Shown: positions 37,260 through 46,655 of the stretch, piece after piece
Position numbering within the stretch: the first letter of the stretch is position 1
How the letters are laid out: every line of letters starts with the position of its first letter
DNA from: Haemophilus parainfluenzae
GTDB taxonomy: Bacteria > Pseudomonadota > Gammaproteobacteria > Enterobacterales > Pasteurellaceae
NCBI RefSeq assembly: GCF_014931375.1
Contig: NZ_CP063117.1
Coordinates: 558,001-622,000, forward strand
Length of the DNA stretch: 64,000 bases
Direction: 5' to 3'
The notes under the pieces: generated by a model
Told to the model about the DNA's origin: nothing
The model's database searches: none
What the model saw: only the letters and a program-made list of their open reading frames with translations
Translations under genes and position numbers: made by a program

Positions 37260-38645
37260 ATGCAAACTCAACAAACCTTTCTCTCTAAATATAAAAGTCT
37301 CATCATTCTTGCCCTAGACTTTGTCTTCATGTTGGTGTTAATCAAAATATTGCCATTTTCTGCTCAAGAGAATCGCGGATTAGCCTTGCTGATTTTCATT
37401 GGCATTTTATGGTTAACGGAAGCCTTTAATATTACCGTGACATCCCTTATGGTGCCCGTTGTGGCCATAGGATTAGGCTTGATTAATACGCAAAAAGCCC
37501 TTGCCCCATTCTCCACGCCAATTATTTATATGTTCTTTGGGGGATTTGTGGTGGCTGCGGTGTTACAAATTCAGAATCTAGATAAGATTATTGCGAATTA
37601 CATTATCCGTTTGGCCAAAGGAAACTTAAAACTTTCTATCACCTATCTGTTTACTGCAACCACATTCCTTTCCATGTGGATTAACAACACCGCTGTGGCA
37701 GCCATGATGTTACCGCTCACTATGGGGATGTTAAAAGGTATCAATGCGGAGAAAAACCATCGGTTGTATGCCTTTGTATTGCTAGGCATGGCATTTAGTG
37801 CCAGTATCGGTGGTATTGGTACATTAGTGGGAAGTGCGCCAAATGCGATTTTGGCATCTCAAATTCAGGTGACTTTCACTGAATGGCTAAGTTACGGTTT
37901 CCCAGTAATGATCTTACTTGTGCCTTCAATGATTTTTTCTTTATGGGTGATTTTACGTCCAGACTTTTCTGTGGATTTTAATCCATCACTTGAGAAAGTC
38001 AGCTTTAATCGAAAAAATATCATTACCTTAGTGATCTTTATCGGTATGGCGATTATGTTACTTTTCAGCTCTCTCTTAAACCCATGGATTACGGCTTTCC
38101 TTGAATTGCCGAAAAAAATTGAAAACTTTGATACCGTGATTGCACTATGCGTTGTGATCTTTATTTGTGTTTCAGGTGTCGCGAGTTGGAAAGAAATTCA
38201 AGAGCGTGTTGAATGGGGCGTGCTCGTTTTATTCGGTGGTGGTTTAACACTCAGTATCGTGATGAAAGATTCTGGTGCCAGTAAGATTATGGCGGATAGT
38301 ATCGTTCAGTTTGTGCAAACCAAACCACTTTGGGTACTTTGCTTTGTGATGACGGCATTTATTATTTTCTTAACGGAATTTACATCGAATACCGCCAGTG
38401 CAGCGTTGATTATGCCAATTGTGATTTCAGTGGCACAATCTATGAATTTACCGCCTATCGCTTTAGCCGCAATTATCGCTTGTGGGGCAAGTTGTGCATT
38501 TATGTTGCCAATCGCTACACCGCCAAATGCTATTGTGTTTGCAACAGGCAATGTGAAACAACTTGATATGGCCAAAGTCGGCTTGATTCTCAATCTATTC
38601 TGTATCGCCATCATAGGCAGTATGACTTATTTTGTTTGGTTGTAA
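37260..38645 (+). CDS. DASS-family sodium:dicarboxylate symporter (SLC13/INDY type)
   Basis: This 461-residue protein with about 11 membrane segments belongs to the divalent anion:sodium symporter family. The two Ser/Asn-Thr signatures of the ion/carboxylate sites are visible: WINNTAVAAMMLP and, in the second half, FTSNTASAALIMP. IGGIGTLVGSAPNAI and MLPIATPPNAIVFATGN are the matching hairpin loops. Likely substrates are succinate, fumarate or malate; the exact one cannot be read from the sequence. A good ribosome-binding site (AGGAG) precedes the ATG. Confidence 0.9.
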   Translation: MQTQQTFLSKYKSLIILALDFVFMLVLIKILPFSAQENRGLALLIFIGILWLTEAFNITVTSLMVPVVAIGLGLINTQKALAPFSTPIIYMFFGGFVVAAVLQIQNLDKIIANYIIRLAKGNLKLSITYLFTATTFLSMWINNTAVAAMMLPLTMGMLKGINAEKNHRLYAFVLLGMAFSASIGGIGTLVGSAPNAILASQIQVTFTEWLSYGFPVMILLVPSMIFSLWVILRPDFSVDFNPSLEKVSFNRKNIITLVIFIGMAIMLLFSSLLNPWITAFLELPKKIENFDTVIALCVVIFICVSGVASWKEIQERVEWGVLVLFGGGLTLSIVMKDSGASKIMADSIVQFVQTKPLWVLCFVMTAFIIFLTEFTSNTASAALIMPIVISVAQSMNLPPIALAAIIACGASCAFMLPIATPPNAIVFATGNVKQLDMAKVGLILNLFCIAIIGSMTYFVWL

Positions 38646-38687
38646 ATGTGGTTAAAACTGACCGCACTTTATTAGCCTATAAAAGTA

Positions 38688-38709
38688 AACCGCACGTTAA
38701 AGTGCGGTT
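38688..38709. terminator. Uptake-signal terminator between DASS transporter and ABC operon
   Basis: AACCGCAC (38688-38695) and GTGCGGTT (38702-38709) form an 8-bp stem between two convergent genes. A further uptake signal (ACCGCACTT) lies just upstream near 38661. Confidence 0.75.
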
Positions 38710-38715
38710 TATTGT

Positions 38716-39807
38716 TTATCTCGAAATAACCTCTTTTGTGAAGGCTTCCATTTCGGCTTTACGCCATGGTGTTGAGAAGAAAATGGTATCTTTCAAACCA
38801 GATTCACTATTTAGTGGACGAACACCGAATTCTTGGTTTAATTTCTGTTGTACTTCAGGTGAGGTAATCCAATGCACGAAAACAAGTGATGCGGCTGGGT
38901 TCGGCGCATTTTTTGCTACGGTTACAACATTACCACCACCAGGCATCCCAAATTTTGGTACATAGAATTTTAAACGGTCAGTAATTGCACCTTGTTTTTG
39001 CAAGCTGAACAAGTGATCTTGCCATGCGGAGACAATTACTAACTCACCATCGTTTAAACGGGTTAGACTATCAGCATTTGAAGCGGTACGGATTAGCGCA
39101 TCTTTTTTACTGCTGAACCAATCCCAGGTTTTCTTCCAATTAGCAATCTGTGCTTCATCGATTTTATCGGTACGATAATCATAATCACCATTGATGTACA
39201 CTAAAGCTCGTTGAATGAAGGCATTACCGGAGCTACCACCATTTGGATCTGAATAGCCGAATTTTTTTGGATTTTTATCAATATAGCTTTCCATGTCTGC
39301 CCAAGATTGTGGCAATTCCTCTTCTTTGATTCGCATAGGATCATAAGCTAGACCGGTTTGGTTTCCCCAATAACCTACTGCCATATCGCCCAATTCAACA
39401 CCTTGTAAGTAGTGATTTAATTTATCGAAATTTGGTAAGTTATTGAGTTTTACAAGAATGTCATTTTTCGCTACGTTGCCTAAACGGTCAGCATTTAACA
39501 CAACCACATCCATTTTGCCGGTTTCTAGATTTTTTTCAGCGATCAGTTTATTGATATTACCGTCCAAGGTGCCTTCAGGTACTTTGACTTTAATACCGTA
39601 TTGATTTTCAAATTCTTTGACAAAATTACGGAATTGCGGCTGCAAATACCAAACGCTAACTGTCAATTTCCCTTCTTTTTTAGCGAGTTCTTCGATTTCA
39701 CTCCAAGATTTATCACTTAAGTCTGTGGAAGCCGAGGCGAAAGTGCTGACAGCCAAGGCGGCAGCGGTAAGACCAATGGATAGAAGTTTACGGATATTTT
39801 TTTGCAT
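38716..39807 (-). CDS. Periplasmic binding protein of a PotABCD-type ABC importer
   Basis: The 363-residue protein has a signal peptide cleaved near residue 26 (VSTFASA before STD) and no lipobox, so it is free in the periplasm. It is a type 2 solute-binding protein: KLTVSVWYLQPQFRNFVKEFENQYGIKVKV, MDVVVLNADRLGNV and a C-terminal GVRPLN. It is only distantly like PotD, and I cannot name its substrate; iron, sugar-phosphate, phosphonate and polyamine systems share this fold. It is last in the ATPase-permease-permease-binding protein operon. Confidence 0.75.
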   Translation of the reverse strand: MQKNIRKLLSIGLTAAALAVSTFASASTDLSDKSWSEIEELAKKEGKLTVSVWYLQPQFRNFVKEFENQYGIKVKVPEGTLDGNINKLIAEKNLETGKMDVVVLNADRLGNVAKNDILVKLNNLPNFDKLNHYLQGVELGDMAVGYWGNQTGLAYDPMRIKEEELPQSWADMESYIDKNPKKFGYSDPNGGSSGNAFIQRALVYINGDYDYRTDKIDEAQIANWKKTWDWFSSKKDALIRTASNADSLTRLNDGELVIVSAWQDHLFSLQKQGAITDRLKFYVPKFGMPGGGNVVTVAKNAPNPAASLVFVHWITSPEVQQKLNQEFGVRPLNSESGLKDTIFFSTPWRKAEMEAFTKEVISR

Positions 39808-39826
39808 AAGATGCTCCTTGTGAAAA

Positions 39827-40678
39827 TTATGCTTTTCCTGTGGATTGAGAGAGATAATTCCCTTTCAACAATTTTTCGATAATCATCATCAAAATAATGT
39901 TTGGTACCAACAAAATAATCGATACAACGGCCGCATTCGGACGAATAAAAGAATAACCGAGGAAAGAATATAAAATGGTTGGCACGGTAATAAAGTCAGG
40001 TGAGCCGATAACGAAAGCGATAGCAAACTCTTCAATACTTTTCACTAAACAGAAAATAATTGATGCTAAAAAACTGGGTTTTAACATCGGCATATATACG
40101 TCTTTGAAAACGGTAAATTTAGATGCACCCAAGTCACGGCTAGCATCAATAAGGTCTTGCGGTACAGAAGAAAAGCCTGCGGATAAAATCCGAATAGCAT
40201 AAGGTAACGTGAGTACAACATGCCCAATAACAATGCCGATGAATGGATTATTAATATTTAAATCCAATAACATACGGCTAAAGAATAGGGCAATAATCAT
40301 GCCTGGAATAACCAATGGAATCAGTGTTAATAATTCTGCTAATTTTTTACCTCTAAACTCCATACGTCCAAATGCATAAGCTGTTGGGAGAGAGAGTAAA
40401 ATAGTGATCAGAGAAACCGTAGGCGCAATGGTATAGCTATTAAACATTGCTTCAGGTAAAGAGGTGGTTTCCCAGACGATTTTCCAACGCTCAAAAGATA
40501 ATGATTGAGGGAAAATATCTGGATAACTCCACGGTTTAGCGGGATCTACCAATGACCATAAACCAGCCATCAAAAATGGCAAGAACAACCAAATAAAATT
40601 AGCAAGAATAAAGAAAGTTAAGGAAATTCGTGCGATTAATCGACCATTTTTCGTTGTGATTTGTACGGAACTACTCAT
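39827..40678 (-). CDS. ABC importer permease (PotC-like position)
   Basis: A 283-residue inner-membrane subunit with about six helices and the binding-protein-dependent transport signature around DASRDLGASKFTVFKDVYMPMLKPSF (EAA loop). It overlaps the preceding permease gene by four bases. It pairs with that permease and the operon ATPase; the transported substrate is unknown. Confidence 0.85.
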   Translation of the reverse strand: MSSSVQITTKNGRLIARISLTFFILANFIWLFLPFLMAGLWSLVDPAKPWSYPDIFPQSLSFERWKIVWETTSLPEAMFNSYTIAPTVSLITILLSLPTAYAFGRMEFRGKKLAELLTLIPLVIPGMIIALFFSRMLLDLNINNPFIGIVIGHVVLTLPYAIRILSAGFSSVPQDLIDASRDLGASKFTVFKDVYMPMLKPSFLASIIFCLVKSIEEFAIAFVIGSPDFITVPTILYSFLGYSFIRPNAAVVSIILLVPNIILMMIIEKLLKGNYLSQSTGKA

Positions 40679-41544
40679 TTGACTTCTCCACGTTTGACGG
40701 CTAATGGTTTAATCAATAATGACACTAGGATGGAGAAGAAGGCAGAGGTCAACATAATAGTTAATGCCATGACCGCACTTTGATTCCACTCTTCAAATTC
40801 ATAGGCGGACATTTGCATTAAACGTGCTAAAGAATAGGTACTACGAGGACCTGCAATACTATAAAAGGCGAAATCACCGAGTGCACCGATAAATATTAAA
40901 ATAAAGGAAACTTGTACCGCACCTAAGGTTAGAGGGAATATCACATAACAAAAACGTTGCCAAGGACTCGAACCTAAATTAGCTGCCGCATCTAATAAAT
41001 CAGTTTTCAGTGAATTGACCGCGCCACCAATAAGAATTAAAGCAAAGGGAATGTTTTTCCACATTTGTAAAATCACTACCCCCCAACCAAATTCATCATT
41101 TTGTAAGGTTTTCGGTTCGTCCCAAATGCCTAAATAAACAAATACCTCATTAAGAATGCCGTGGTAAGAGATCATATTGACGAACAAGAAGGCTGCAACT
41201 AATCCTGGTACCAACATAGGCGCCCGCAAGATAGTTATAATTGTTACCTTGGCTGGTAATTTTTTACGTAACCACATGGCAATGGGATAAGCCACGATGA
41301 TGGATAAAATCGCCCCTAATAAAGACACTTTTACGGAATAAATAAACGAATTTTGGAATACTGGGCTATTTAATACGGCTTGCCAATACTCTAAACTAAA
41401 TTGACTTTCTTCCCCGCCCATACTGTATAAACCAAGGCTTTGAGAGACGACAATGTAGAACGTGGACCCCATTAAAAATAGGATCGTACCTAAACCGCTA
41501 CATAGCAATAACCATGCTTTTACATCATTTTTGAGACTTTTCAT
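40675..41544 (-). CDS. ABC importer permease (PotB-like position)
   Basis: A 289-residue inner-membrane subunit with about six helices. The EAA loop reads LLDAANLGSSPWQRFCYVIFP-like around residues 195-215. Both its start and its end overlap neighbouring genes by four bases, indicating tight translational coupling in the four-gene operon. Substrate unknown. Confidence 0.85.
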   Translation of the reverse strand: MKSLKNDVKAWLLLCSGLGTILFLMGSTFYIVVSQSLGLYSMGGEESQFSLEYWQAVLNSPVFQNSFIYSVKVSLLGAILSIIVAYPIAMWLRKKLPAKVTIITILRAPMLVPGLVAAFLFVNMISYHGILNEVFVYLGIWDEPKTLQNDEFGWGVVILQMWKNIPFALILIGGAVNSLKTDLLDAAANLGSSPWQRFCYVIFPLTLGAVQVSFILIFIGALGDFAFYSIAGPRSTYSLARLMQMSAYEFEEWNQSAVMALTIMLTSAFFSILVSLLIKPLAVKRGEVK

Positions 41545-42611
41545 TTTACGGACTCCAAGAATTTAATCGCATAGCGGGGAACCGTAAAGGTGAGTTTATC
41601 GCTCAAATTCGGACATTTTGTTAGTTGCAGGCGTAATTTTTTCTCTTCATCATTACGTTTAATGACTCCTTGCACTTCCGTGATATTGCCCATAAAAGCG
41701 GTGTTGATGATATCTACTGTAATTTGGTTTTCCGCTTCCGTTTGTGCGTTTGGTAACAATTCAATGTCTTCCGGTCGAAAGCAAATATAAATTCGTTCTG
41801 ATTCCGGTTTTTTCTCAGAAAATACGGTGAAATCGCCAAAAATAGAACTAACAGCATAAAGGTTATCGCCGATGTTTTTTACATTGGCTTCCGTGATATT
41901 GGCAATGCCAATAAAATCTGCCACAAAGCGGTTTTTAGGATGATGGTAAATATCTTGAGGAGAGCCAATTTGCTCAATAGCACCTTTATTTAACACAATA
42001 ATTTTATCTGACATGGTCAGGGCTTCAGCCTGATCGTGAGTCACATAAATACTAGTCAAATTGTATTGTTTTGAGAGTTGCTTAATTTCAAAACGTACAC
42101 TTTCGCGTAATTTGGCATCTAAGTTGGAAAGCGGTTCATCAAATAAAATTACATCTGGACGAGTGACCATGGCTCTGGCTAATGCGACACGTTGCTGTTG
42201 ACCACCAGAAAGCTCATTGGGTAATTTCAATTTATGAAATTCTAAATCCATTTGTTTCAATGCAAGATTTAAACGCTGTTTTTGTTCTTCAATATCAATT
42301 TTACGTTGCTTTAAACCATAGCAAATATTGTGAGAAACGTTGAGGTGAGGGAAAAGGGCATAGGATTGGAAACACATGGCTGTATTGCGTTTTTCTGGAG
42401 GAACATTGTTAACATTTTTTCCTCCGATAAGGATTTCACCTTCATCTGCCACGTGAAATCCAGCGATTAATTTTAATAAGGAGGTTTTACCACAGCCGCT
42501 TGGTCCTAATAAGGTGACAAACTCGCCTTCTTCAGCGGTAAAAGTAATATTATTTGCTGCGTAAAAGTCACCAAATTTTTTTGTAATATTTTTTATTTCT
42601 AACTTTGCCAT
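41541..42611 (-). CDS. ABC importer ATPase (PotA/MalK type)
   Basis: The 356-residue ATPase has Walker A GPSGCGKT (36-43), the signature LSGGQQQR and Walker B VILFDEP. A C-terminal TOBE/MOP-like regulatory domain (about 240-356; YICFRPEDIELLP) is typical of PotA, FbpC and MalK. The start at 42611 has GAGG nine bases before it and gives the standard MAKLEIKNITK; the frame extends nine codons further upstream without a ribosome-binding site. It is the first gene of the operon. Confidence 0.9.
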   Translation of the reverse strand: MAKLEIKNITKKFGDFYAANNITFTAEEGEFVTLLGPSGCGKTSLLKLIAGFHVADEGEILIGGKNVNNVPPEKRNTAMCFQSYALFPHLNVSHNICYGLKQRKIDIEEQKQRLNLALKQMDLEFHKLKLPNELSGGQQQRVALARAMVTRPDVILFDEPLSNLDAKLRESVRFEIKQLSKQYNLTSIYVTHDQAEALTMSDKIIVLNKGAIEQIGSPQDIYHHPKNRFVADFIGIANITEANVKNIGDNLYAVSSIFGDFTVFSEKKPESERIYICFRPEDIELLPNAQTEAENQITVDIINTAFMGNITEVQGVIKRNDEEKKLRLQLTKCPNLSDKLTFTVPRYAIKFLESVK

Positions 42612-42704
42612 TTTTACATCCTCTATTTGGCTATACAACTATAGGGGTAACCATAAAAACACTTAGTTATTTTTTCAATAAAATAAAAATATTTTTTATG
42701 AATT

Positions 42705-42720
42705 TGTGATGAAGATCACG
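42705..42720 (-). promoter_or_regulatory. Candidate CRP-cAMP site upstream of the ABC operon
   Basis: TGTGATGAAGATCACG matches TGTGA-N6-TCACA in nine of ten core positions and is flanked by AA/TT. It lies about 95 bases before the ATPase start, so catabolite control of a carbon-source importer is plausible. Confidence 0.65.
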
Positions 42721-42750
42721 CATTTAGATAAAATATGGTTTTATTACATT

Positions 42751-42972
42751 TTAATAATGCGGAGGCGGCGTTTCTTCTGCTTGGCTGGCAATATTAGAAG
42801 GTTGCATATCTTTTAATTTGCCAGCGAGATAGCGGAGTTGAAGTTGAATTTTATCCATATCAAACTGTTGTTGAACTAATGCTTGGTTGAGTTCGTCTAA
42901 AAGTTGTTCTTGAAAAGCAATTTTCATTTCAAGTTCGGCGATGCGATCTTCTAAAATTTGTTGATTTTGCAT
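42751..42972 (-). CDS. slyX: SlyX family protein
   Basis: A 73-residue, predicted coiled-coil protein of the SlyX family, with [24 protein letters not shown] near the N terminus and the characteristic PPPHY C terminus. Its function is unknown. It diverges from fkpA, the usual neighbour in gammaproteobacteria, across about 95 bases. Confidence 0.9.
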   Translation of the reverse strand: MQNQQILEDRIAELEMKIAFQEQLLDELNQALVQQQFDMDKIQLQLRYLAGKLKDMQPSNIASQAEETPPPHY

Positions 42973-43066
42973 AAAATTTCTCTAATTTTTAAAAAAATGT
43001 TGTGAATTTGGTCAATCCGATTTAACCTATTCGCTATTCCGTTTCTATTATAAAGGATCAAGCAAA

Positions 43067-43789
43067 ATGTTGAAAATTCAAAAGCTTTCTCTTGCTGCAC
43101 TTATGGTAAGTGCGGTTGTTTCAGGTTCTGTTTTTGCAGAAGATAAAGAAGCGCCAAGCGCAAGTGATGCGTCTTATGCTGTAGGTGCATTAATGGGTAA
43201 CCAAGTAAAAGATTTAGTGGATGCTCAAAAAGAAGTGATTCAATACGATAATGCGCGTATTTTAGATGGCTTAAAAGATGCATTAGAAGGTAAAGTTGAT
43301 GTTCGTAAAGACGAAAAAATTCAACAAACCTTAGATGGTATTCAAGAGCAATTAGTGTCTGCAGCGAAAGCAAAAGTAGAACAACAAGCGAAAGCTGCAA
43401 AAGAAGAAGGCGATAAATACCGCGCTGAATTTGCGAAAAAAGACGGTGTGAAAAGCACTAAAGATGGCTTACTTTACAAAATTACTGAAGCAGGTAAAGG
43501 TGATGCGATTAAAGCAACGGATACTGTGAAAGTACATTACACCGGTAAATTACCAGATGGTAAAGTATTTGATAGCTCTGTTGAACGTGGTCAACCGGTT
43601 GAGTTTAAATTAAACCAAGTGATCAAAGGTTGGACTGAAGGTCTTCAGTTAGTGAAGAAAGGCGGTAAAATCGAATTAGTGATTCCACCTGAATTAGCTT
43701 ATGGCAAACAAGGTGCAGGCGATTCAATTCCACCTGATGCAACGCTTTACTTCGACGTTGAAGTATTAGACGTTAATCCTAAAAAATAA
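43067..43789 (+). CDS. fkpA: Periplasmic FKBP-type peptidyl-prolyl isomerase FkpA
   Basis: FkpA is a periplasmic chaperone and proline isomerase. The 240-residue precursor has a signal peptide ending near residue 24 (GSVFA before EDK). A helical dimerisation domain runs to about 125, and a C-terminal FKBP domain follows with VKVHYTGKLPDGKVFDSS and IPPELAYGKQGAGDSIPP. E. coli FkpA is controlled by sigma-E; I saw no sigma-E promoter here. An uptake signal lies inside the signal-peptide codons. Confidence 0.93.
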   Translation: MLKIQKLSLAALMVSAVVSGSVFAEDKEAPSASDASYAVGALMGNQVKDLVDAQKEVIQYDNARILDGLKDALEGKVDVRKDEKIQQTLDGIQEQLVSAAKAKVEQQAKAAKEEGDKYRAEFAKKDGVKSTKDGLLYKITEAGKGDAIKATDTVKVHYTGKLPDGKVFDSSVERGQPVEFKLNQVIKGWTEGLQLVKKGGKIELVIPPELAYGKQGAGDSIPPDATLYFDVEVLDVNPKK

Positions 43790-43800
43790 TCCTTAATTCA

Positions 43801-43824
43801 ACCGCACTTTGTCCAAAGTGCGGT
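43801..43824 (+). terminator. Uptake-signal terminator after fkpA
   Basis: ACCGCACTTTG (43801-43811) pairs with CAAAGTGCGGT (43814-43824), an 11-bp perfect stem with a minimal two-base spacer, followed by CATTTT. Confidence 0.85.
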
Positions 43825-43848
43825 CATTTTCCCTACCAGATTTGAAAA

Positions 43849-44514
43849 ATGATACTAACCGATAGACAACCTTTCACTGATGAAGATCGTGCTATTCTGA
43901 TTTCCTATAAAGCGGTAGTTGATGGCGTGAGCGCGTTGATTGGCAAGCATTGTGAAATCGTATTGCACTCTTTGGAAGATATTGAGCATTCCGCCATTTG
44001 TATCGCCAATGGGCATAATACCAATCGCCAGGTAGGTTCCCCGATTACGGATTTAGCCCTGAAATCCTTGCGTAATATGCAAAGTGAGAGTGTGTCTAAG
44101 CCTTATTTCACGCGTGCGAAAGGCAATGTGTTGATGAAGTCCGTGACCATCGCTATTCGAAATGGCAAACAACGCATTATTGGTTTACTTTGTATCAATA
44201 TTAATTTGGATGTGCCGGTCTCTCAATTTATGCAGACCTTTATGCCAACGCAGGAACAAAATGAAACCTCTTCCGTCAATTTTGCAAGTTCAGTGGAAGA
44301 ATTGGTGGCACAAACGGTAGAAAAAACCATTGAAGAAGTGAATGCAGATCGCTCGGTTTCGAATAATAATAAGAACCGTCAGATTGTGATTTCACTTTAC
44401 GAAAAAGGCATTTTTGATATTAAAGATGCCATCAATTTAGTGGCTGATCGCCTCGCGATTTCTCGCCACACCGTGTATTTGTATATTCGTCAAATCAAAC
44501 AAGAGCAAGAGTAA
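43849..44514 (+). CDS. YheO-type DNA-binding regulator (PAS-like domain plus HTH)
   Basis: The 221-residue protein has an N-terminal YheO/PAS-like domain (about 10-130; IGKHCEIVLHSLEDIEHSAI, then GLLCININLDV). Its C-terminal helix-turn-helix (about 180-215) includes IKDAINLVADRLAISRHTVYLYIRQIK. The equivalent E. coli gene yheO also precedes tusDCB. The ligand and target genes are not known. Its stop overlaps the tusD start by one base (TAATG). Confidence 0.88.
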   Translation: MILTDRQPFTDEDRAILISYKAVVDGVSALIGKHCEIVLHSLEDIEHSAICIANGHNTNRQVGSPITDLALKSLRNMQSESVSKPYFTRAKGNVLMKSVTIAIRNGKQRIIGLLCININLDVPVSQFMQTFMPTQEQNETSSVNFASSVEELVAQTVEKTIEEVNADRSVSNNNKNRQIVISLYEKGIFDIKDAINLVADRLAISRHTVYLYIRQIKQEQE

Positions 44515-44894
44515 TGAACTATGTTCTCGCCGTGAAAAGTCCTGTTTATGGAAAAGAAGGGGCTTTTCTTGCCTATCAATTAGCCCAAGCTTTACTTGAA
44601 AAAGGGCATGTCATTAACCAAATTTTCTTTTTCCAAGACGGTGTGAGTAATGGCAATGGTTTTGTTTATCCTGCCAATGATGAATGTAATCTCACGCAAG
44701 CTTGGCAAGCCTTTTCAGCGCAGCATCATATTCCTTTGCATTTATGTGTAGCCGCTTCACAACGTCGTGGCGTAGTGGATGCACTTACGGCAAAAGATAC
44801 GGATCAAACGAATCTGGCAGAAGGTTTTGAGATTACAGGCTTAGGCGAGTTTATGGCGATGGCATTAAAAGCAGATCGGGTAGTGACATTATGA
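44514..44894 (+). CDS. tusD: Sulfurtransferase subunit TusD
   Basis: TusD accepts sulfur from TusA and passes it on via TusE to MnmA for 2-thiouridine at tRNA wobble position 34. The 126-residue protein keeps the active cysteine C78 in HLCVAASQRRGV, the same number as in E. coli. It starts on the stop of the yheO-like gene and overlaps tusC by four bases. Confidence 0.95.
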   Translation: MNYVLAVKSPVYGKEGAFLAYQLAQALLEKGHVINQIFFFQDGVSNGNGFVYPANDECNLTQAWQAFSAQHHIPLHLCVAASQRRGVVDALTAKDTDQTNLAEGFEITGLGEFMAMALKADRVVTL

Positions 44895-45250
44895 AGCTAG
44901 CATTCTTATTTCGTACCGCACCGCATGGAAACGCGATTTCTCGTGAAGGTTTAGATGCTTTGCTTGCTGCAACAGCATTTTGTGATGAAGAGGAAATCGG
45001 TGTCTTTTTTATCGATGATGGTGTATTAAATCTACTCGATGGACAAAATCCTGAGTTATTGTTACAAAAAGACTTTATTCGTACCTTTAAATTATTGGAT
45101 TTATACGATATTGAACAGCGCTTTGTCTGCGCCGATTCGCTCGACCAATACCATTTGCAAACAGAACAACTCATTATTTCTGCTGAAAAAATTGACCGCA
45201 CTTCGCTGATCAATAAACTCAGCCAAGCAGAAAAAGTGTTTACGTTTTAA
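44891..45250 (+). CDS. tusC: TusBCD complex subunit TusC
   Basis: TusC is the middle, non-catalytic subunit of the TusBCD heterohexamer. The 119-residue protein starts KLAFLFRTAPHGNAISREGLDALLA, the family signature, and overlaps tusD by four bases. Length matches E. coli TusC (119). Confidence 0.94.
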   Translation: MKLAFLFRTAPHGNAISREGLDALLAATAFCDEEEIGVFFIDDGVLNLLDGQNPELLLQKDFIRTFKLLDLYDIEQRFVCADSLDQYHLQTEQLIISAEKIDRTSLINKLSQAEKVFTF

Positions 45251-45258
45251 GGAATATT

Positions 45259-45546
45259 ATGCTTTATACCTTTTCTCAAGCTCATTATTCTGAGACAGAA
45301 CTTCAACGTTATTTGACAGAAATCACGGAAAATGATGCGGTGGTTTTATGGCAAGATGGCGTGTTGCTAGCGGTAAAGTATGGGGAAATGTTTACTCAAT
45401 GCAAAGGACAATGTTTTGTGTTGGAGCAGGATGTTTTAGCCCGAAATTTAACCGCACTTTTGCCAGAAAACAATCAAGTGCGGTCAATTTCATTAGCAGA
45501 TTTGGTGGGTTTAACTGCTCAATATTCGCCTCAAATCGCCTTATAG
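45259..45546 (+). CDS. tusB: TusBCD complex subunit TusB
   Basis: TusB completes the TusBCD sulfur relay complex. This 95-residue protein has the expected DAVVLWQDGVLLA stretch, and its length matches E. coli TusB (95). It is the last gene of the operon and its end overlaps the convergent membrane-protein gene by six bases. Two inverted uptake signals lie within it. Confidence 0.93.
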   Translation: MLYTFSQAHYSETELQRYLTEITENDAVVLWQDGVLLAVKYGEMFTQCKGQCFVLEQDVLARNLTALLPENNQVRSISLADLVGLTAQYSPQIAL

Positions 45547-45942
45547 CGGGCGTTCTTTAGGTAACAAGAGCGGTAATACCATAACAGAATAAAGCGCCAA
45601 ACCTGCGGCCATTAAGCAGGTAATTTCTAATCCTCCTGCACGTAACCATTCGCCAAATCCCATATCATTTACTAGCGTTGCATAAAAGATCCCCGCTACG
45701 ACGGTATAACAAAATCCAATTAGTACCGAAATTAATGCGATAGCTTTTACGTGATAACTCGCATAACGGTGAAATGCTGCCCAAAGTGTAATGAGAAAAG
45801 TCGGTACCGCAGCCACGATAAAGACGGTAATCGCTGAAGATTGAAATCCATCGGCATCATTGTTTGCGAACATTAGGCCAATAGTGCCAATAATTTGAAT
45901 AATCAACGGTAAAAGAATAAATGCTTTAAGATATTTTTTCAT
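45541..45942 (-). CDS. Small four-helix inner-membrane protein, unknown function
   Basis: A 133-residue, strongly hydrophobic protein with about four membrane helices (around 8-25, 37-58, 65-90 and 105-125). The N terminus KKYLKAFILLPLIIQIIGTI looks like an uncleaved signal anchor. I do not recognise a family. The gene is single and its stop overlaps the end of tusB by six bases, so no intergenic terminator separates the convergent genes. Confidence 0.65.
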   Translation of the reverse strand: MKKYLKAFILLPLIIQIIGTIGLMFANNDADGFQSSAITVFIVAAVPTFLITLWAAFHRYASYHVKAIALISVLIGFCYTVVAGIFYATLVNDMGFGEWLRAGGLEITCLMAAGLALYSVMVLPLLLPKERPL

Positions 45943-46009
45943 GAGATGTCCAATTAATAGAAAAACGGAAGCATTGTATCAATCAAATGAAAGACAACCA
46001 ATCTTTTCT

Positions 46010-46498
46010 CTATTCGGTTTTTATTACATCCACTAATGTGGGCTGAACGATTGAGGCATAATCTTGTGTATTGAGAATAATAGAGCGTTCTAACGTACCT
46101 GCATTAAACGCTAATTCATCATAACGAGACAGTAAGCTAGGATCGGCAATTAATAACAAATTAGGATGAAAGCTAAAAGGCGGAATTGCACCAAATACAC
46201 AGTCAGTTAGGGTATCTACTTCTGCAGGACTAGCAAGCGAGGCTTTCGTGCCGCCTAAATAGGCTGCAACTTTGCTTAAATCAGATTGTTGATCAGCCGG
46301 CAATATAACTAACACTGCTTGTTTTACGCCATTTCCTTTCACTTTGCATACTAGAGCTTTTGCCCCTTGCCCTAATTCTGTACCACGAATTTTAGCCACT
46401 TCTTCTGATTTTCCTGCTGTGGGGTGTTCAACGACACGATAGCGTGCTTGATGTTTATCTAAAAGTGCGGTCAATTTTTCAAATGTTTTGACAGACAT
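46010..46498 (-). CDS. yeaK: YeaK-type aminoacyl-tRNA deacylase (YbaK/ProRS-INS domain)
   Basis: The 162-residue protein is a free-standing editing domain. It matches E. coli YeaK closely: GTELGQGAKALVCKVKGNGV, ADQQSDLSKVAAYLGG, KASLASPAEVD, CVFGAIPPFSFHP and DELAFNAGTLERS. It is not the YbaK (Cys-tRNA-Pro) type. YeaK-like proteins hydrolyse mischarged tRNAs, reportedly with Ser on non-cognate tRNAs; specificity here is inferred. An uptake signal lies near the N-terminal codons. Confidence 0.85.
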   Translation of the reverse strand: MSVKTFEKLTALLDKHQARYRVVEHPTAGKSEEVAKIRGTELGQGAKALVCKVKGNGVKQAVLVILPADQQSDLSKVAAYLGGTKASLASPAEVDTLTDCVFGAIPPFSFHPNLLLIADPSLLSRYDELAFNAGTLERSIILNTQDYASIVQPTLVDVIKTE

Positions 46499-46655
46499 GC
46501 GGGTTCCTTCAATAACGATATTTTTAATGAGTTTAACAAAGGTTGATTTATGTGAAAATCAAAGAAAAATAATTAATCTTTTGGGGCGTATTTATTATGA
46601 GATAGACAAATACCTTTACGCCCCGTACTATGTTCCTTTTTATTTGGTATCGATT

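Noticed and set aside
46488..46655. N-terminal extension of the T4 endonuclease V homologue
   Set aside because: The catalytic residue must be the second residue after Met, and homology begins exactly at 46656.
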